From UBA6168 sp964643005 (GTDB taxonomy: Bacteria > Bacteroidota > Bacteroidia > Chitinophagales > Saprospiraceae), in assembly GCA_964643005.1 (NCBI GenBank), contig CAZXQI010000001.1, positions 25,028 to 89,027 on the forward strand: a DNA stretch of 64,000 nt, read 5' to 3'. Below the pieces are notes generated by a model that was given only the letters and a program-made list of their open reading frames with translations, was not told the origin of the DNA and ran no database searches. Below, in pieces: positions 1 to 9,013 of the stretch; within the stretch, counting starts at the first letter, position 1; each line of letters opens with the position of its first letter. The translations under genes and the position numbers were made by a program.

Positions 1-161
1 GTAGCTACGACGTTGGCGCCTATCAGCGGGTCGCCGTTTACATCAGTCACCTGGCCCAGAAAACTGGCACTTTGTGCAAAAGATGCGGATTGAAACAGAA
101 ATGTCACCAGAATAACCGGCAACAGCTTCCAAATTTTAGAAAGCGTAATCTCATTTTTCAT
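1..161 (-). CDS. TonB-dependent receptor, N-terminal fragment
   Basis: The gene runs off the left edge; only the first 53 codons are present, from the ATG at 161. They encode a signal peptide (a lysine near the N-terminus, then a hydrophobic stretch ending FAQ) followed by SFLGQVTDVNGDPLIGANVV. That is the opening strand of the carboxypeptidase-regulatory-like domain found at the N-terminus of SusC/RagA and other Bacteroidota TonB-dependent receptors. The role would be active uptake of a ligand across the outer membrane; the substrate cannot be guessed. Secreted proteins other than receptors can carry this domain, so the receptor call is likely but not certain. Confidence 0.7.
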   Translation of the reverse strand, partial: MKNEITLSKIWKLLPVILVTFLFQSASFAQSASFLGQVTDVNGDPLIGANVVA

Positions 162-639
162 ACAATGAAGATTTAGTGAATAATAAAATGATGTTGTTAC
201 ATTGTTAACCATGAGGTTCTTTGACCGCCCAATGAATTGTTAGATAGCGCTGTGGTTATTTCTTTCTTCGGTTAAGGAAAAAGGCTGTAGGAGTCAACGT
301 TTTGACGGATAGGTTTTTTCAGGAAAAACGAATAAAAAATGAATGGGTAGTTCTGAAAGGTAAGTAGTTGGTGTTTGATTCATACTGCAAACGTTTTAGG
401 TGCTCCTCAAAAGGTCGGTGATAGCAATTTCAGAAAGCAACTGCCAATTTGCACAGGCTGTTTTGTTTCGCCGGCGAAGGTAATTAAGATTGCATTTCCA
501 CCAAAAAAATTGAACAATATGACAGAGTGATTTTGCGCATCCTAAAAAAGCTCCTATAAAAAAGTCTCGCTTTGGATGTTTTAAATACCCTAAAATATGC
601 CGGACAGGGGTTGACTTTGGGAAAATGCCCTTCAGAAAT
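162..639. other. gene-free stretch
   Basis: About 480 bp between two minus-strand genes, AT-rich in parts. I find no ORF that looks real, no TAnnTTTG promoter in either orientation and no clear hairpin. It should hold the promoter of the receptor fragment to its left. Confidence 0.5.
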
Positions 640-1512
640 CTATTGGCATTCCTGCTCCAGTTTCTTTTGGAATGGGAGACTCTCCATCAGGCGGCGGAAT
701 GTCTCCTGATTGTGCTGGGGATTAGTCAGGGGGTCGGCGCCCTGGAAATAAAAATCTGCAATTCCTGAAATACCCTCTAACTGACAGGCAATGTTAATCA
801 TGCACTCAATCATACTTTGAGCTTCTTCGGCATGGGACATCCTGTACTTTTCAACAGCCCTTTTTTTGTACAACTCAATTTGACGGGAAGTGGGTTTGTT
901 GAAATTGATCCTGCTGATTTCCGGCCTGGATGGAACATAGATAATCGTAAATTCGTCCCCTGATTCTAATGGCATGCCGTTTCCCAATAATATGAGTGAA
1001 TCGTACCTGATATCTGCGACGCCGGTTTGTCCCCGGTTTTGAGCTACGAATCGGTAAACGACCCTCGATTTCAGGGAGTCTGTCAGCACGGCGCCGGTCG
1101 TTTCCGCTCCCTGCCTCATCAGCAATTCATCGGCATGGCTGAGTTTGCTTTTTTCAAATGGATTCCAAATAGTGAAAGCGACAATGGCGGCTATGAAGAT
1201 GCCCAAAGAGATGAACATCTGCCGGGTAAACCTGCGCTCTTGGGTCTTCCGGAATCTGTTCCTCGGCGTGTCTGCTTTTTTATCTATTTCAAAGGAGTAA
1301 AACATCTTATCCCCTTTGCGCTCCAGAACCACGCGACATAGCTCGTCCTCTATAAAAAAGGTGTATTCTTTTGACTCAAAAACCTTAAAATCAATAACGA
1401 CTATTTTGCTGCCGATATAAATGAGCAGGTGACCGGATTTGTTACCGTGAAGCAATCCGACCCTGTAGTTCCGACCATCTCCTGCTGCGTATGTCCAGGT
1501 GTATTGATTCAA
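640..1512 (-). CDS. DUF3592-like single-pass membrane protein
   Basis: A 290-residue protein of unknown function. Residues 1-85 form a beta-rich cytoplasmic-looking part, followed by basic residues and one membrane segment near 97-115 (FISLGIFIAAIVAF). Residues about 135-205 contain a G-x-V ... VVYRF ... YVPSRPEISRINF pattern resembling the DUF3592 fold. The last 85 residues are helical and charged. The reading frame has no ATG before codon 70. An in-frame TAA lies upstream, so the start is probably the TTG at 1512, because the N-terminal part looks folded and would otherwise be lost. No neighbour shares its strand within 300 bp upstream, so it is probably transcribed alone. The family assignment is tentative. 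Confidence 0.55.
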   Translation of the reverse strand: MNQYTWTYAAGDGRNYRVGLLHGNKSGHLLIYIGSKIVVIDFKVFESKEYTFFIEDELCRVVLERKGDKMFYSFEIDKKADTPRNRFRKTQERRFTRQMFISLGIFIAAIVAFTIWNPFEKSKLSHADELLMRQGAETTGAVLTDSLKSRVVYRFVAQNRGQTGVADIRYDSLILLGNGMPLESGDEFTIIYVPSRPEISRINFNKPTSRQIELYKKRAVEKYRMSHAEEAQSMIECMINIACQLEGISGIADFYFQGADPLTNPQHNQETFRRLMESLPFQKKLEQECQ

Positions 1513-1886
1513 ATTAAAGTGGATAAAAATTGAGCGTTATAATCCTGTTTGCCGGCTGTCGGCAGGGAGCATCCTGCCTTTTTGGACGACCTCAATAATA
1601 CAACTGAAAATTTACTTTTGTTAATGAGGATGCCTTTGTTTTTACATTGGCAACCGCTTAATTTTTCGACAGAGAAAAATAATTTTAGTGATTTTTTTTA
1701 AAAAATAAAAACAGGGAGGAAGAGGGAAGCGCAAATCAAAACCAGGCCGGCTCTCCCGCCGGCAGGCGATGGCGAAGGCTTCTGTCTGGGGGAATTCAAT
1801 CCGAAGAAGTTAAAATGTAGATTTTTCGTTTCTTGCATCGTCTCTGACCGGGCTTCGGTAAACAGTGAAAAATAAAACTTCAATCA
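1513..1886. other. gene-free divergent intergenic region
   Basis: About 370 bp between a minus-strand and a plus-strand gene. It contains an orphan terminator-like hairpin (1561-1583), a T8A6 tract (1692-1705) and a GCCGGC-TCTCCC-GCCGGC hairpin near 1744-1761. I see no TAnnTTTG promoter. Confidence 0.5.
1561..1583 (+). terminator. orphan terminator-like hairpin
   Basis: GGCAGG, a 6-nt loop, CCTGCC, then TTTTT. It reads on the plus strand, but no plus-strand gene precedes it; the SDR gene starts 300 bp later. It could end an antisense or leader transcript, or be chance. Confidence 0.4.
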
Positions 1887-2675
1887 ATGTATTTTAAAAA
1901 TAAAACAGTCTGGATTACGGGCGCTTCCTCCGGCATTGGAGAGGCGCTGGCCTATGAATTAGCTAAGCATGAGGCGACGCTGATACTCTCCGCCCGCGAT
2001 GAGATGAACCTGAATCGGGTGGCTTATTCCTGTGGATCCGGCGTGCATGTCCAGCCGCTTGATCTGGCCGACCACGCATCCCTGCCCGGAATCGCAGAAA
2101 AGGTTTTGGCCGCCGTGGGGCAGGTAGATATCCTCATCAACAATGGCGGAATCTCCCAGCGCGCCTTGGCCTGTGAAACCCGTTTTGAAGTTGATAAAAA
2201 AATAATAGACGTCAACCTGCTCGGCACGATTGCCTTGAGCAAGGCGCTGCTTCCTCATTTTTTAAAAAGAAAAGCCGGCCATTACGTCGTCGTCACCAGC
2301 ATGATGGGAAAATATGGCGCCCCCATGCGCTCCGGCTACGCCGCTTCAAAACACGGGCTTCACGGCTTCTTTGATACCCTTCGCGCTGAATGTTGGAGAG
2401 AAAATGTATTGGTCACCTTAGTCGTCCCGGGCTTTGTAAAAACCAATATCAGCATCCATGCCCTCGTCGGCGACGGCTCTTTGCAAGGCACGATGGACGA
2501 GGCCACTAATACGGGAATCCCTCCTGAAAAATTGGCGAAAAACATCCTCCGTGCAGTACAGCAGGGAAAACGCGAGGTAGCCTTCGGCGGCGCCCGGGAG
2601 ATGTTGGGCCTATATCTCAAGCGCTTCTTTCCCGGCATCCTGGCCAAAGTAGTGGAAAAAGCAAAGACGACCTGA
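1887..2675 (+). CDS. short-chain dehydrogenase/reductase (SDR)
   Basis: A 262-residue NAD(P)-dependent oxidoreductase of the classical SDR family; the substrate is unknown. The nucleotide-binding motif TGASSGIG lies at residues 11-18. NNGGISQR follows near 85, with NNGG in place of the more common NNAG, as in DHRS7-like SDRs. A catalytic serine sits in VVTSMMGKYG near 140, and the YxxxK pair is in YAASK near 155. Length and domain layout are normal. There is no signal peptide, so it acts in the cytoplasm. It is convergent with the mre operon and has no co-directional partner, so the context does not narrow the substrate. Confidence 0.85.
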   Translation: MYFKNKTVWITGASSGIGEALAYELAKHEATLILSARDEMNLNRVAYSCGSGVHVQPLDLADHASLPGIAEKVLAAVGQVDILINNGGISQRALACETRFEVDKKIIDVNLLGTIALSKALLPHFLKRKAGHYVVVTSMMGKYGAPMRSGYAASKHGLHGFFDTLRAECWRENVLVTLVVPGFVKTNISIHALVGDGSLQGTMDEATNTGIPPEKLAKNILRAVQQGKREVAFGGAREMLGLYLKRFFPGILAKVVEKAKTT

Positions 2676-2873
2676 CAGCCTTCAGTAAGTTTCTTTGGAG
2701 AAAAAGAAGTGAGCTTAGCTCGCTTAGCTGATGGCGCTTTCTCCTGATAGGGCAGCCTCCCCTGAGCTTCGAGAGAGGATTTTAGTTTTTGCCGGGAAGA
2801 GGAGCCAGCCCGTTATTGCCCTTCATATCCCTAAAATATTGTACTGGCGCCTGTTGAAAAAGGAAGCTCCGCC

Positions 2874-4820
2874 TCAGTTCAAATCATCGCTCTGGTTTTC
2901 CTCTGCCGAATTGCCAGAGGGAGTGTCGGCGCTTGGGTTGCCGGCGAGGATGGGCTTAGGTTGGGTATGGAGCAGGTTGGTTTCGAAGATGTCTTTTTCC
3001 TTGAATTTTCGTTGATCGCTGATGTAACCGCGGATGTATTTTTCCATGATGAGACTGGCGATAGGCGCCGCATATCTTCCGCCTCCGCCTGCATTTTCGA
3101 CATAGACGGCGATGGCGATTTTAGGATCATCTACGGGACCAAAGCCTATAAAAGTGGCGTGATCCTGCCCGTGTGGATTTTGAACCGTACCGGTTTTGCC
3201 GGCAATCGGGATATCAATAATCCCAGAGGAACGGGCTGTGCCTCCTGCAATTACTCTGGCCATTCCCTCCGCAACCGATGGGAAATAATAGGAGTTGATG
3301 GGCACTGTGATTTTTTGTAGGTATTGCTCGGGAGCCGGTAGTATCTCTTCTCCATTCCTGAATCCTTTTGCAAAATGCGGGATATAGTAATAGCCCCTGT
3401 TGGCGACTATGGCGGCAGAATTGGCCATTTGCAGGGTGGTGAGCTGCATCTCTCCCTGTCCAATACCTAAGGAAATAATAGTAGGCGAACGCCATCCGCC
3501 TTTGTCCTTGGGATATATGCGGTCATAATAAGCGGAGGTGGGGACGTTGCCTGGCTTTTCTCCAGGAAAATCTACGCCTAACCTTCGGCCAATACCTAAG
3601 GAATTCAAATAATAGTCCATTGTGTCAAGCCCCTGCCGGGCATTGTAATACCCGTATTTATTCACGATCTCCCGAAAAGTTCGGAAGAAATAGGAGTTGC
3701 AGGACCATTGTAAAGCTACCGGAACGCTTGAAGGCGATGGATGGCCTCTGCACTTCCTGACGTCTCGGCCTCCATTGACGTAATAGCCTGGACAACTAAA
3801 ACCTGTCTCGGGAGTAATGACGCCCATTTGCATACCTATCAGCCCGACGGCGGCTTTGAAGGTAGAGCCTGGAGGGTATTGAGCCTGGATGGCGCGGTTG
3901 AACAGCGGCTTGGTTGGGTCGGATGAAAGTTCGGAAAAAGCTTTGCCTCTTTCCTGTCCGATGATCATTAGATTGGGATCGTATCCGGGAGAACTGAGAA
4001 AAGCCAGTATTTCCCCCGTTTTAGGCTCGATGGCCACGATGGCGCCAATTTTATTCACCATCAGACTTTCGGCGTAAGCCTGGAGATTGATGTCTATCCC
4101 GGAAATGATATCTAACCCAGACTGGGGAACGGTGTCCCGCCGGCCTTCCTGAAACTTGCCGATGTCTCTGCCGAGGTTGTCTTTTAGCACATAGCGGGAG
4201 CCTTTTACGCCCTTTAGCTCTTTTTCATAAGATGATTCCAAGCCTATGGCGCCGATATAGTCCCCCATCACGTATTCGCCATTTGATTTGCTCAAATCAT
4301 TTTCGTTGACCTCCCTGATGTACCCCAAAAGGTGGGCTGCGTGTTTCACCGGATAACTCCTGATGTTTCTTACTTGCACGAAAAAACCGGGGAACTCGTA
4401 AAGACTCTCCTGCAAGAGCGCGTAAGTTTCAGGAGAGATTTTATCTAAGAAAACAAACGGCTTGATGCGGCTATACCGCTTGTCGTTCTTAAAATCTTTA
4501 GCTAATCGGTCTGTGAAAGATTCTTTGCTAATTCCCAGTATAGAGCAAAACTTCGCCGTGTCCATAGAAGGCCTGACTTGGTTGTAAATGACCATCAAGT
4601 CATAGGCGGGAGCATTGTTAATCAGAAGATTTCCATGGCGGTCGTAGATAAGTCCCCGGGCAGGATAGATGGTCACTTTGCTCAGGGCTACGGCATCGGC
4701 TTTTATTTTGTAGTCGTCGTTGAGCACCTGCAAATAAAAAGCTCTGGCCACCAAAATCAGCGCCGTGATGCCGAAAACTGCCAGAATGATGTATTGCCTG
4801 TTTTTGTATTGCTCGCCCAA
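2874..4820 (-). CDS. mrdA: penicillin-binding protein 2, peptidoglycan transpeptidase
   Basis: A 648-residue class B PBP that cross-links lateral-wall peptidoglycan during elongation. One membrane anchor (about residues 9-30) is followed by the dimerisation domain and the transpeptidase domain. All three active-site motifs are present: STFK with catalytic Ser319, SCN at 373-375, and KTG at 542-544. It is the last gene of mreB-mreC-mreD-mrdA, 92 bp after mreD. The reading frame has no upstream ATG before an in-frame TAA, so translation probably starts at the TTG at 4820, which leaves a short cytoplasmic tail before the anchor. In many Bacteroidota rodA follows directly; here the operon ends against a convergent SDR gene. 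Confidence 0.95.
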   Translation of the reverse strand: MGEQYKNRQYIILAVFGITALILVARAFYLQVLNDDYKIKADAVALSKVTIYPARGLIYDRHGNLLINNAPAYDLMVIYNQVRPSMDTAKFCSILGISKESFTDRLAKDFKNDKRYSRIKPFVFLDKISPETYALLQESLYEFPGFFVQVRNIRSYPVKHAAHLLGYIREVNENDLSKSNGEYVMGDYIGAIGLESSYEKELKGVKGSRYVLKDNLGRDIGKFQEGRRDTVPQSGLDIISGIDINLQAYAESLMVNKIGAIVAIEPKTGEILAFLSSPGYDPNLMIIGQERGKAFSELSSDPTKPLFNRAIQAQYPPGSTFKAAVGLIGMQMGVITPETGFSCPGYYVNGGRDVRKCRGHPSPSSVPVALQWSCNSYFFRTFREIVNKYGYYNARQGLDTMDYYLNSLGIGRRLGVDFPGEKPGNVPTSAYYDRIYPKDKGGWRSPTIISLGIGQGEMQLTTLQMANSAAIVANRGYYYIPHFAKGFRNGEEILPAPEQYLQKITVPINSYYFPSVAEGMARVIAGGTARSSGIIDIPIAGKTGTVQNPHGQDHATFIGFGPVDDPKIAIAVYVENAGGGGRYAAPIASLIMEKYIRGYISDQRKFKEKDIFETNLLHTQPKPILAGNPSADTPSGNSAEENQSDDLN

Positions 4821-4912
4821 GTGGATAGCTTTTAAAGAATCTTTGTGTACTTAAAAATTAAACTGACTGATTATCAATAAATTAGGGTTTGAAAAAAATT
4901 GTGAGCAGTAAA

Positions 4913-5434
4913 TCAATCAAGCGGATTGAATATTAACTGATAGATCAAAATAAAAATCATCGACAGGATAAAGCTGATAACCGTTTTTATCATAATGTCC
5001 AGGATGTACACGAAAGTAAAGGCTTCTGCCGAAAAATAAAAAAACAGATGCAGGAACATGAGGATAGAAGAATACTTCAAAAACCAACTGATTCCCATTC
5101 GCTTTGCCGTGGGGCTGTAGTTGGTGTTATAGCCGCCTCTCGGCTCTAACCACATCAAAACATAGGGTCTAATAAATGCTGTAAAAACTGCCGCTGCGGC
5201 ATGAAGACCCAATGAATTGTAAAAAAAATCAACGGCGATGCCGATTAGAAACCCGAGAAGAATGATGGAGGACTTTGCCATCCTCAGCGGTAAGAGTAGA
5301 ATGAATAGAGGAAAAATGATGACGCTCAAGTAGGGAAATTTCTCCCAGCTTGAACTAAGGTTTTGGAAGACCAGCCCTTGCAAAACGACCAGCCCGGTGA
5401 AACGCAGCACATTGATTACGACTATATTATTCAT
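4913..5434 (-). CDS. mreD: rod shape-determining protein MreD
   Basis: A 173-residue, very hydrophobic inner-membrane protein with about five predicted membrane segments. It is the size of MreD and sits in the MreD position between mreC and mrdA. In the elongasome MreD links MreC to PBP2 and the MreB filament. The sequence itself is poorly conserved in this family, so the call rests on hydropathy, size and synteny. Its ATG overlaps the mreC stop by 8 bp (ATGAATAA), which suggests translational coupling. Confidence 0.88.
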   Translation of the reverse strand: MNNIVVINVLRFTGLVVLQGLVFQNLSSSWEKFPYLSVIIFPLFILLLPLRMAKSSIILLGFLIGIAVDFFYNSLGLHAAAAVFTAFIRPYVLMWLEPRGGYNTNYSPTAKRMGISWFLKYSSILMFLHLFFYFSAEAFTFVYILDIMIKTVISFILSMIFILIYQLIFNPLD

Positions 5435-6263
5435 CTTCTTCCTTTACTTCCTTTTCGAGTTCGTCCTGTTCCGATTTCTGCCGATTCTGCACGATGTACA
5501 CATTTTGCAGATTGCTTAGGTCGAGATTAGATTTTACCTGGATAGAGAAATAATTGCTGCCCGGCTCTAACCAGAATTTATCCACGACCCCCAACATGAT
5601 ACCCGCGGGGAAAATAGCTGAATAGCCGCTGGTCTCCACGGTATCTCCTTTTGCAACAATTTTATCTTTTGAAATATCGGTGAGTTTGAAAGTGTGTATG
5701 TCCGTGCTTTCCCAGACTAAAGGGCCGAAGGAGCCTTTATTCCTCAGGCGGGCGCTGATTCGCGTTTGGCGATGTAGTACCGACATGACCACAGAGTAAT
5801 GCTTAGATGCTTTCCGAACGATACCAACAACGCCGTTCCCCGTGACGACGCCGCTGTGGGGCCTTATTCCGTCGGCGCTACCCTTGTCCAAAATGATGTA
5901 GTTGTGATTCTTGTTGATGGAATTGCGCACCACCTGAGCGCTCAAAAAGCTGTATTTGTACTTCAGCGAGTCCGACCAGATGGAGTCTGAAAGGGTAACG
6001 GCGCTTATCCCGGCGTTGGCCAACTGGTCGTAGAGCTGCGCGTTTTCGCGCGCCAGTCGCTTGTTCTCTTCGTACAGACTGAAATATTGAGCCGTGGAGG
6101 CAATCTTCTTTTGCAGATAACCGGTGAAAGTATTGACGGTATTGGCGTAAACTTCGTTTTGCTGCTGGTTGTATTTAACGATCAGCGAGAAGCAGAATAT
6201 CTCCAGCACGATGAACAGCAGAAAACTACTCAATTTTAAAAAAAGCTGGAGAAGGTTAAACAT
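5427..6263 (-). CDS. mreC: rod shape-determining protein MreC
   Basis: A 278-residue periplasmic scaffold of the elongation complex. It has a short cytoplasmic N-terminus and one membrane segment (about 8-28). A coiled coil follows near 55-85 (YEENKRLARENAQLYDQL), then the double beta-barrel MreC domain, recognisable by VVRNSINKNHNYIILDKG and GVVGIVRKASKHYSVVMSVL. The highly charged tail (KSEQDELEKEVKEEDE) is unusual in composition. It lies 201 bp downstream of mreB, separated by a strong inverted repeat, and overlaps mreD by 8 bp. Confidence 0.95.
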   Translation of the reverse strand: MFNLLQLFLKLSSFLLFIVLEIFCFSLIVKYNQQQNEVYANTVNTFTGYLQKKIASTAQYFSLYEENKRLARENAQLYDQLANAGISAVTLSDSIWSDSLKYKYSFLSAQVVRNSINKNHNYIILDKGSADGIRPHSGVVTGNGVVGIVRKASKHYSVVMSVLHRQTRISARLRNKGSFGPLVWESTDIHTFKLTDISKDKIVAKGDTVETSGYSAIFPAGIMLGVVDKFWLEPGSNYFSIQVKSNLDLSNLQNVYIVQNRQKSEQDELEKEVKEEDE

Positions 6264-6383
6264 GAATGGATGGTTTTACGATTTGAAGGGACTAACTGCT
6301 AAGATAACAGCCATTCGTTCAGAGTGCGAATGAGTCTTCCCAAAATATTTTGTGTATGCTCTATCGGTCGTGCACTAAAACGT

Positions 6384-6417
6384 GCAGGGATATAACTTTT
6401 TAAAATTATATCCCTGC
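6384..6417. repeat. 12-bp perfect inverted repeat between mreB and mreC
   Basis: GCAGGGATATAA, a 10-nt loop, then TTATATCCCTGC. It lies about 48 bp after the mreB stop and 120 bp before mreC. A second, shorter hairpin (TGCAC/GTGCA) abuts it. On the transcribed minus strand no run of U follows, so it is more likely an mRNA processing, stabilising or partial attenuation element than a full terminator. Confidence 0.7.
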
Positions 6418-6464
6418 TTACTTTTTGTGAATACCAGGATGGCGAGGCGAATCCGGCCAGTCTG

Positions 6465-7496
6465 CTAAACGCTTTTCCGGTCAATTAAAAATGAAAACCG
6501 GTCGGTATTTTTTAATGCAATGCCGGTGCCTCTGACCACAGCCCGCAGAGGATCTTCCGCAATGTGAACAGGAAGTTTTGTTTTGGCGCTCAGGCGTTTG
6601 TCAAGCCCCCTCAGCAAAGCGCCGCCGCCTGTCAGATAAAGACCTGTCTTGTAAATGTCGGCGGCCAGCTCCGGCGGAGTGGTCTCGAGCGCCTTCATGA
6701 CGGCCTCCTCCACCTTGCCGATGGATTTGTCAATGGCCTGCACTACTTCGTGATAGGTAATCACCGTTTGTTTTGGAATACCCGTCATCAAATCCCGACC
6801 ATTGACTGCATAGTCTGGCGGTGGGCTTTCCAGCTCCTGGATGGCGGCGCCGACGTGGATTTTGATTTGCTCTGCTGTGCGCTCGCCTATGAGCATATTG
6901 TGCGCGCGCTTCATGTAGTCTATGATGTCGGCGGTGAACTCGTCGCCTCCTGTGCGGATGGACTGATCGCAGACAATGCCGGAAAGCGCAATGACTGCGA
7001 TCTCCGTCGTACCGCCGCCGATGTCAATAATGACGTTTCCGATCGGCTCTTCGACTTCCAGTCCGATACCTAAAGCGGCTGCCATCGGTTCGTGAATCAG
7101 GTAAGTTTCTTTGGAGTCCACGTGGTCTGCTGAATCAAAGACAGCCCGTTTTTCCACTTCCGTGATTCCGGAAGGGATGCAAATGACCATTTTTAAATGA
7201 GAAAAAAAGCGCCGCCGGTTGCCCATCATATTGATGAGCTGTTCTATCATGTGTTCGGCTGCCTGGAAGTCGGCTATCACGCCATCCCTCAAGGGACGAA
7301 CGGTTTTGATGTTTTCGTGGGTTTTCTCGTGCATTTGCATGGCCTTATTTCCCACGGCAATCGTCTCTCCGGTGCGTCGGTCTATGGCGACGATGGACGG
7401 CTCATCTACCACGACTTTTCCGTCGCTCATAATGAGCGTATTGGCTGTTCCAAGGTCAATAGCTAACTCTTGTGTGAAAAAGCTGAATAGTTTCAT
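6465..7496 (-). CDS. mreB: rod shape-determining protein MreB
   Basis: A 343-residue bacterial actin that forms membrane-bound filaments and directs lateral cell-wall synthesis. The phosphate-1 loop is DLGTANTLI (about residues 14-22), the second phosphate and adenosine motifs appear in IIDIGGGTTEIAVIALSG (about 158-175) and LTGGGALLRGLDKRL (about 288-302). Length and motifs are standard. It is the first gene of the mre operon, with 217 bp upstream that lack an obvious TAnnTTTG box, so the promoter is not located. Loss of amphipathic-helix or other features is not evident. Confidence 0.97.
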   Translation of the reverse strand: MKLFSFFTQELAIDLGTANTLIMSDGKVVVDEPSIVAIDRRTGETIAVGNKAMQMHEKTHENIKTVRPLRDGVIADFQAAEHMIEQLINMMGNRRRFFSHLKMVICIPSGITEVEKRAVFDSADHVDSKETYLIHEPMAAALGIGLEVEEPIGNVIIDIGGGTTEIAVIALSGIVCDQSIRTGGDEFTADIIDYMKRAHNMLIGERTAEQIKIHVGAAIQELESPPPDYAVNGRDLMTGIPKQTVITYHEVVQAIDKSIGKVEEAVMKALETTPPELAADIYKTGLYLTGGGALLRGLDKRLSAKTKLPVHIAEDPLRAVVRGTGIALKNTDRFSFLIDRKSV

Positions 7497-7713
7497 TAAT
7501 TATAATTCCTCAATTTTTGAAATACCCCTCTTCGCTTTGAAGGGATGGAAAGTTGATTTTTTAAACTGGCTTCATAACATAAGCGCTGTAATAGGGTCGT
7601 TTTTCAAAAGCTGAACAAAAGAAGATAAAAGCCAATAATTATTGTAGGAATCGGCAAAATCTGTCTTAGGGTACCGACTTTTTGAATTATTCGGTGAAGA
7701 AGGGGCAGCTATC

Positions 7714-8979
7714 TTAGGCTACCACCTCCCACAGATCATTTTTTTGTAAATATTTTCTGGCTAATTCCCTTAGTTCTTCGGCCTTGACGGCGTCAACGTA
7801 TCTGGCAAAATCGTCGAAGTGGCTCATGGGAAGCCCTTCGGTAATGATGGCTTTTATCACTTCTGACACGTTGAATGGACCGTCTAAGCCGGTCAGTATG
7901 TTTCCTAAGATGTAATTCTTGACTAAGCTAAGTTCTTTCTCATCCACCAATTCTTCTTGCAGAATCTCGATTTCTCGATAAATCTCATGGAGCGTCTGCC
8001 CGGCAAGCTCTTTATTGACGTCGCTGTCCACGTAGAAATACCCATCGTAGAGCAGGGTGTTGAAGGAGCTGTATATACTATATGTGTAGCCTTTCTCTTC
8101 CCTGATGTTTTTCGAAAGGCGCGAGCCGAAGTAGCCGCCGAGAATGGTGTTTAAGACATACATGCCGTTGAAGTCCTCGTGCCCATGTTTGAAAAGGCGC
8201 CTCCCCACCAGGACAGATGCCTGCACAGCATCGGGATGAGGGATGGCGATCTGTTTGGGTGTGGTCGTCGGCTCAGGGAGAATGACCTGTCTCCTTTTTT
8301 TGGACAACATGGCCTTTCCCAGATGTTTTTCAATTTGTCGGCGTAGCTCCTCATCAATTTTCCCGCTTAAAAAAATGAAGCAGTTTTCTGCCGTGTAATT
8401 TTTCTGAAAATGATCTACGAGATCCTGTCGGTTAATGCTCTTATAAGTCTCGGGGTAGCTGTTGTAGCCATAGGGATGATCCGTCCCGTATAGCGCCCTG
8501 GTAAATTCGCGGAAAGCAACGACGTCGTTCTCCATCAGATCCACCAGGAGTTGATGCTTTTTGCGCCTGATGAAGGCCTCGAGTTCTTCCTGTGGAAAAG
8601 TAGGTTCTGAGAGTACGCTGGCGACGATAGGGAGCAACTCGATAAAATGCTTTTTTAGAGAATGCAAAGTGACGCTCGCTAAATCGAGACCTACGGGGAA
8701 CGAAAGCGTTCCGCCATAGAAGTCAACTGTTTCAGCGATATCAGCCGAGGAGTAGCTTGCCGTCCCCTCCCTGAGCATGGCGGCGCAGGTTTTTGATACT
8801 GACTTCTTGCACTCGAATGGCCTCCCCGCAAAAAAGACAATCTCTATTCTCACGATGTCCTGAGTGCCCATATTGGTTTCATATACCTCGGCGCCATTGG
8901 ATAATTTCCAAATAAATGGCTGGGGTATTTTCAGGCTTTTCACCCTTTTTATTTCGGGCATGACAGCTCGATTCGTCAT
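7714..8979 (-). CDS. M16 family (insulinase-like) protein without zinc motif
   Basis: A 421-residue protein with the two-domain M16 fold. The N-terminal half follows the family pattern (VRIEIVFFAGRPFE ... AMLREGTASYSSADIAETVDFYGG), but the position of the HxxEH zinc motif reads KTCAAMLREG, so it cannot bind catalytic zinc. The C-terminal half keeps the substrate-binding Arg/Tyr signature SRLSKNIREEKGYTYSIY near 277-294. In M16 heterodimers such a subunit pairs with an active HxxEH subunit, but none is nearby; the upstream gene, 34 bp away, is a flavin reductase. There is no signal peptide, so it is probably cytoplasmic. It may act with a distant partner or as a chaperone-like protein. Confidence 0.85.
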   Translation of the reverse strand: MTNRAVMPEIKRVKSLKIPQPFIWKLSNGAEVYETNMGTQDIVRIEIVFFAGRPFECKKSVSKTCAAMLREGTASYSSADIAETVDFYGGTLSFPVGLDLASVTLHSLKKHFIELLPIVASVLSEPTFPQEELEAFIRRKKHQLLVDLMENDVVAFREFTRALYGTDHPYGYNSYPETYKSINRQDLVDHFQKNYTAENCFIFLSGKIDEELRRQIEKHLGKAMLSKKRRQVILPEPTTTPKQIAIPHPDAVQASVLVGRRLFKHGHEDFNGMYVLNTILGGYFGSRLSKNIREEKGYTYSIYSSFNTLLYDGYFYVDSDVNKELAGQTLHEIYREIEILQEELVDEKELSLVKNYILGNILTGLDGPFNVSEVIKAIITEGLPMSHFDDFARYVDAVKAEELRELARKYLQKNDLWEVVA

Positions 8980-9013
8980 ATTTTATCTTCCTAATAATTT
9001 GAGTAATAAAGAA

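Noticed and set aside
1698..1883. 61-codon minus-strand ORF between the DUF3592-like and SDR genes
   Set aside because: It spans a GC hairpin and a T/A tract, with a composition unlike neighbouring proteins.
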